Assembly (NCBI GenBank): GCA_003565055.1
Contig: PXDM01000549.1
Span: 1-7,843 of the forward strand
Direction: 5' to 3'
Source: Paracoccaceae bacterium
GTDB taxonomy: Bacteria > Pseudomonadota > Alphaproteobacteria > Rhodobacterales > Rhodobacteraceae
Length of the DNA stretch: 7,843 bases
Positions 4,316 to 7,843 of this stretch are shown in pieces; within the stretch, counting starts at the first letter, position 1; each line of letters begins with the position of its first letter. The notes under the pieces were generated by a model, which had not been told where the DNA came from, ran no database searches, and saw only the letters and a list, made by a program, of their open reading frames with translations. The position numbers were made by a program, and so were the translations under genes.

Positions 4316-7045
4316 ATGTCCTTCAACTATCTGGTCCTGACCTGCCTCGGCTATGTGGTGTTGTTGTTTTTCGTGGCCTCAGTGGCTGAACGCAGCGCAT
4401 CACGCGGGCGGGCCGGGTGGTTGCGCTCGCCGCTGGTCTATACGCTGTCGCTGTCAGTCTATTGCACGGCCTGGACGTTTTACGGCGCGGTCGGCTATGC
4501 GGCGCGCTCGGGGCTCGAATTCATGACCATCTATCTCGGCCCGACGCTGGTTTTCGTCGGCTGGTGGGTGATCCTGCGCAAACTGGTGCGGATCGGCCGC
4601 GAAAACCGCGTGACCTCCATCGCGGACATGATCTCGGCGCGCTATGGCAAGTCGAACCTGCTGGGCGCGATTGTCACGTTGCTCTGTGTCGCGGCGGGCA
4701 CGCCCTATATCGCGCTGCAACTGCAATCCATTTCGCAATCCTTCATGGTCTTTGCGACCGACCCGACCGGCACTGAACTGGCGACGGATCGCAATCTGAT
4801 CGCCTTCTGGGTTGCAGCGGGGCTGGCGCTCTTCACCATCGCTTTCGGGACGCGCAATCTCGATGCCAATGAACAGCATCCGGGCGTGGTCATCGCCATC
4901 GCGGTCGAGGCCGTGGTGAAATTGCTCGCGCTGATCGCTGTGGGCATCTTCGCGGTCTGGGTCGTGGCCTCTGGCCCGGTCGATATTCTGGCGCGGATTG
5001 ATGCGCAGGCGCTGCCGGAATGGCAAATCCAGCCGGGGCGCTGGACCGGGCTCATTCTGCTTTCGGCTATCGCCATCATCTGCCTGCCGCGCATGTTTCA
5101 GGTGCTGGTGGTCGAGAATACCAATGACCAGCATCTGGCGACCGCGAGTTGGGCCTTCCCGCTCTACCTGCTGCTCATAAGCCTTTTCGTGTTGCCCATT
5201 GCCGTGGTCGGGCTGGAGGTCATGCCGACAGGGTCAAACCCGGACATGTTCGTGCTGACCTTGCCGCTTTATCTGGGGCAGGACGGGCTGGCGCTGCTGT
5301 CTTTTCTGGGGGGGTTTTCGGCGGCGACATCCATGGTGATCGTCGCCTCGCTCGCGCTGGCGACGATGGTCTCGAACCATCTGGTCGTGCCGCTCTGGCT
5401 CAAAGCCCGCGCGAGCCGCAAGCGCGACACAGGCGATATGCGGCTTCTGGTGCTGAGCGTGCGGCGGCTGTCCATCGGCTTGGTGCTGGCCTTTGGCTAT
5501 ATCTATTACACGATCTCAGGCGGCTCTGCGGCGCTGGCGGCCATCGGGCTGATCGCATTTGTCGGGGTCGCGCAGACCTTGCCCGCCCTTCTGGGGGCGC
5601 TCTTTTGGCGCGGGGCCAGCCGCACGGGCGCGGCGCTGGGCCTGAGCGCGGGCAGCGCGCTCTGGGTCTACACGCTCTTCCTGCCGAGCTTTGGCCCGGA
5701 CGTGTTCCTCTCGGCCCAACTGATGGAAAACGGGCCCTTCGCTCTCGCATGGTTGCGGCCCTATAGCCTGTTCGGGGTCACAGCGCTCGACCCGCTCTTG
5801 CACGCGCTGTTCTGGTCGCTGCTGATCAATGCGCTGGTTTTCTGTCTGGGCTCGTTCTTCAGCTTCCCGAGCCCGATCGAGCGCGTGCAGGCGGCCTTGT
5901 TCGTTGACATTTTCGACCGCCCCGGCCCCGCGCGCAGCTGGACCCGCCCGGTGGCCGAGGCCGAAGACCTCCTGCCGATGGCGCAGCGCATCCTTGGCGA
6001 CAGCGAAGGGCAGGCGTTTTTCCGCGCGCAGGCCCGACTTCAGGGTGCGCAGGGCTATCTGCCGGATATCACACCGGAATTTCTCGAAGCGCTGGAGTTG
6101 AAACTCTCGGGTTCCGTAGGGGCGGCGACGGCGCATGCGATGCTCGCGCAGAGCGTGGGCACAGCGGTTGTCTCGGTCGAGGACCTGATGGCGGTGGCCT
6201 CGGAGACAGCGCAGATCATGGAATATTCCGCGCAGCTTGAGGCCAAGTCCGAGGAGCTGTCGCGCACCGCCCGCAAGCTGCGCGAGGCCAATGAGATGCT
6301 GCAAAAGCTCTCGGTGCAGAAGGATGCGTTTCTGTCGCAGATCAGCCATGAATTGCGCACGCCCATGACCTCGATCCGGGCGTTTTCCGAGATCATGATG
6401 GATACGGATGCCATGTCGCCCGAAGAGCGCACGCATTTCGCCCAGATCATCCATGACGAATCGATCCGCCTGACGCGGCTGCTCGATGACCTGCTGGATC
6501 TGAGTGTGCTGGAGCATGGGCAGGTGCAGCTCAATCTCGGCCCGGTGCTGCTGTCGGATCTGATCGACAAGGCCATCACCTCGTCGAATTCGGTGCAGGG
6601 CGAGCGCAAGTTTCGCATGATCCGCAACCGTGATCCGGAAGCTGTCGAGATCGTCACAGATGCCGGGCGCATGACGCAAGTCTTCATCAATATCCTGTCC
6701 AATGCGCGCAAATACTGTATCTCGGATGACCCGCAGATGCAGATTCGGGTGCGCAGGCGCGCGCAGATGATCGAGGTTGATTTCATCGACAATGGCGCGG
6801 GCATTCCGCGCGACAAACAGGCGCTGATCTTCGAGAAATTCTCGCGGCTGACCGATTCCATGCAGGCGGGCGGCGCGGGGCTGGGCCTCGCGATCTGCCG
6901 CGAGATCATGCACAATCTCGGCGGCGACATCACCTATGTGCCCGGACAGGGCGGGGCCGCGTTCCGTGTGAGCTTTCCCTTGGATCTCTCGGCGCATCTT
7001 GCATCGCAAACCGCGCGCAGTGACACGGCCGCAGCCGCGGAATAA
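4316..7045 (+). CDS. Sodium:solute symporter-fused sensor histidine kinase (CbrA/CrbS/PrlS class)
   Basis: A 909-aa inner-membrane sensor kinase. Residues 1 to about 515 form an SSF (SLC5) transporter-like domain with about 13 hydrophobic segments and the kinase-subfamily motif GFSAATSMVIVASLALATMV (333-352), continuing SNHLVVP. A STAC-like linker follows at about 545-612 (LLPMAQRILGD ... LKLSGSVGAATAHAML), then a coiled coil at about 630-670. HisKA has H678 in SQISHELRTPMTSIR. The ATPase domain shows the N box (N792/N796, INILSNARKY), G1 DNGAGIP (825-831), F box FEKFSR and G2 GGAGLGLAI (852-860), so it should be active. No PAS domain and no C-terminal receiver are apparent, unlike CbrA or CrbS. 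The ATG at 4316 is chosen because GGAGG lies 9 bases upstream and hydrophobic helix 1 starts there. Relatives respond to acetate, proline, histidine or carbon/nitrogen state; the ligand here cannot be read from sequence. Confidence 0.95.
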   Translation: MSFNYLVLTCLGYVVLLFFVASVAERSASRGRAGWLRSPLVYTLSLSVYCTAWTFYGAVGYAARSGLEFMTIYLGPTLVFVGWWVILRKLVRIGRENRVTSIADMISARYGKSNLLGAIVTLLCVAAGTPYIALQLQSISQSFMVFATDPTGTELATDRNLIAFWVAAGLALFTIAFGTRNLDANEQHPGVVIAIAVEAVVKLLALIAVGIFAVWVVASGPVDILARIDAQALPEWQIQPGRWTGLILLSAIAIICLPRMFQVLVVENTNDQHLATASWAFPLYLLLISLFVLPIAVVGLEVMPTGSNPDMFVLTLPLYLGQDGLALLSFLGGFSAATSMVIVASLALATMVSNHLVVPLWLKARASRKRDTGDMRLLVLSVRRLSIGLVLAFGYIYYTISGGSAALAAIGLIAFVGVAQTLPALLGALFWRGASRTGAALGLSAGSALWVYTLFLPSFGPDVFLSAQLMENGPFALAWLRPYSLFGVTALDPLLHALFWSLLINALVFCLGSFFSFPSPIERVQAALFVDIFDRPGPARSWTRPVAEAEDLLPMAQRILGDSEGQAFFRAQARLQGAQGYLPDITPEFLEALELKLSGSVGAATAHAMLAQSVGTAVVSVEDLMAVASETAQIMEYSAQLEAKSEELSRTARKLREANEMLQKLSVQKDAFLSQISHELRTPMTSIRAFSEIMMDTDAMSPEERTHFAQIIHDESIRLTRLLDDLLDLSVLEHGQVQLNLGPVLLSDLIDKAITSSNSVQGERKFRMIRNRDPEAVEIVTDAGRMTQVFINILSNARKYCISDDPQMQIRVRRRAQMIEVDFIDNGAGIPRDKQALIFEKFSRLTDSMQAGGAGLGLAICREIMHNLGGDITYVPGQGGAAFRVSFPLDLSAHLASQTARSDTAAAAE

Positions 7046-7050
7046 GTGCG

Positions 7051-7083
7051 TTTTGCTGTGGAAATGGGCAAAAGTCGATTTTT
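7051..7083 (+). terminator. Possible weak terminator after the kinase gene
   Basis: TTTTGC (7051-7056) can pair with GCAAAA (7068-7073), and five T residues (7079-7083) follow a few bases later. The stem is only 6 bp and AT-rich, and the T-run is not immediately adjacent, so this is a weak candidate. It is the only terminator-like element I see between the kinase and preT. Confidence 0.25.
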
Positions 7084-7090
7084 CCGCGCA

Positions 7091-7120
7091 GTACAAATTT
7101 TACTAATTGATAAAAAAACG
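7091..7120 (+). promoter_or_regulatory. AT-rich control region upstream of preT
   Basis: This is the most AT-rich stretch in the window. It contains the short inverted repeat TTTTA (7098-7102) / TAAAA (7111-7115) around TAATTG, followed by an A-run. It lies 52 bases before the preT start and is the likely place for its promoter or operator, but I cannot fix clear -35 and -10 boxes. No RutR-type TTGACCA/TGGTCAA site was found. Confidence 0.3.
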
Positions 7121-7171
7121 AAGCCATGTTTTCCTTGAGCCACACGAGCCCGTCAAGCCAAGGCAAGCCAG

Positions 7172-7843
7172 ATGTCCAACAGCCCGACCACCTCCGGTAT
7201 CGTCCCTGCACGGTTGCACCCCGAGGATTACGCGCAGAATTTCGATGATCTCTATCCCGATTTCGATCCGCATGAGGCGATGGTCGCAGCGGATCGCTGC
7301 TATTTCTGCCATGATGCCCCCTGCATCGCGGCCTGCCCGACCGAGATCGACATCCCGCTGTTCATCCGCCAGATCCAGGCGGGCCAGCCACAAGCGGCGG
7401 GCAGGACGATTTTCGACCAGAACATCCTGGGCGGCATGTGTGCCCGCGTCTGCCCGACCGAAACCTTGTGCGAAGGCGCCTGCGTGCGCGAGGCGGCTGA
7501 GGGCAAGCCTGTCGAGATCGGGCGGCTGCAACGCTATGCGACCGACACGCTGATCGCGAAGAACGCCCATCCCTACACGCGCGCGGCCCCGACCGGCAAG
7601 CGCATCGCTGTCGTGGGGGGCGGGCCTGCGGGGCTTGCCTGTGCGCATCGGCTGGCGATGAAGGGCCATGAGGTCACGATTCTGGAGGCACGTGAGAAGC
7701 CCGGCGGTCTGAACGAATACGGTATCGCGGCCTACAAGGCCGCGCATGGTTTCGCCCAGGCCGAGGTCGACTGGCTCTTGCAGATCGGCGGCATCACGCT
7801 GCGGCAGGGCTGGCGGCTCGGGGCGGATGGCACGCTGACCGGG
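7172..7843 (+). CDS. preT: NAD-dependent dihydropyrimidine dehydrogenase subunit PreT, N-terminal part (runs off right edge)
   Basis: Only the first 224 codons are present; the frame stays open to the right edge. PreT is the flavin/Fe-S electron-input subunit that works with PreA to reduce uracil and thymine with NADH, the first step of reductive pyrimidine breakdown. The N-terminal GltD/DPD-like domain (about 35-135) binds two [4Fe-4S] clusters: C43, C46, C51 and C55 in CYFCHDAPCIAACP, and C90, C94, C100 and C104 in CARVCPTETLCEGAC. From about 143 a Rossmann FAD fold begins with KRIAVVGGGPAGLACAHRLA, ending in the acidic E172 of TILEAREKPGGLNEYGI. GltD (glutamate synthase small subunit) has the same domains, but the DRCYFCHDAPC and GGLNEYGIAAYK wording points to PreT. 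A weak CAAGG precedes the ATG by about 8 bases. preA and dihydropyrimidinase genes would be expected beyond the edge. Confidence 0.88.
   Translation, partial: MSNSPTTSGIVPARLHPEDYAQNFDDLYPDFDPHEAMVAADRCYFCHDAPCIAACPTEIDIPLFIRQIQAGQPQAAGRTIFDQNILGGMCARVCPTETLCEGACVREAAEGKPVEIGRLQRYATDTLIAKNAHPYTRAAPTGKRIAVVGGGPAGLACAHRLAMKGHEVTILEAREKPGGLNEYGIAAYKAAHGFAQAEVDWLLQIGGITLRQGWRLGADGTLTG

Noticed and set aside
5516..7096. 526-codon minus-strand open frame opposite the kinase gene
   Set aside because: It is rich in His/Arg/Gln with no recognisable domain, lies exactly antisense to the conserved kinase codons, and has no convincing ribosome-binding site.
7132..7163. Inverted repeats CCTTG (7132-7136) / CAAGG (7159-7163) and CTTGA/TCAAG before preT
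   Set aside because: The arms are only 5 bp and overlapping, with no match to a known operator such as RutR. Recorded but not called.

Overview
The window is GC-rich, tightly packed DNA with the gene content and protein style of an alphaproteobacterium, most likely a Rhodobacterales/Paracoccaceae relative. That placement is inferred from the proteins (accB-accC pair, short-chain-acyl-type Xre regulator, SSF-type sensor kinase, PreT) and from codon bias. No rRNA, tRNA, insertion sequence, CRISPR array or phage gene was seen, so this reads as core chromosome.

Layout. Positions 1-1976 (minus strand) hold a fatty-acid synthesis operon: accB (biotin carboxyl carrier), accC (biotin carboxylase) and the start of a small one-helix membrane protein that runs off the left edge. 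A good sigma70-type promoter for accB (TTCACA-17-TATAAG) lies in the divergent gap at 1977-2168. From 2169 the plus strand carries a signalling cluster: (i) a 439-aa Xre-family regulator with a cysteine-rich short-chain fatty acyl-CoA regulator-type C-terminus; (ii) a strong promoter (TTGACA-16-CATAAT) and a leader containing a long hairpin; (iii) a receiver-only response regulator; (iv) a 97-aa protein with two membrane helices; (v) a 909-aa sensor kinase whose N-terminal half is a sodium:solute symporter (CbrA/CrbS/PrlS class). The last three genes overlap or nearly touch and look like one transcript. After an AT-rich gap, 7172 to the right edge holds the first 224 codons of preT, the flavin/Fe-S subunit of NAD-dependent dihydropyrimidine dehydrogenase.

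How the genes may work together. The kinase should phosphorylate the receiver-only protein, which has no output domain. The adjacent regulator contains a stretch (residues 140-181) that aligns without gaps to the HisKA/DHp helices of the kinase in this same window (13 of 42 residues identical by my count). It keeps the H-E-x-x-S/T core but has no ATPase domain. This suggests that the DNA-binding protein could be the receiver's docking or phosphotransfer partner, so the cluster would form a complete circuit: symporter-kinase, receiver, then regulator with a DHp-like core and an acyl-CoA/Fe-S-type sensor end. The link to accBC and to C2/C3-acyl metabolism is an inference from gene position and family precedent. 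This circuit is the most interesting content of the window.
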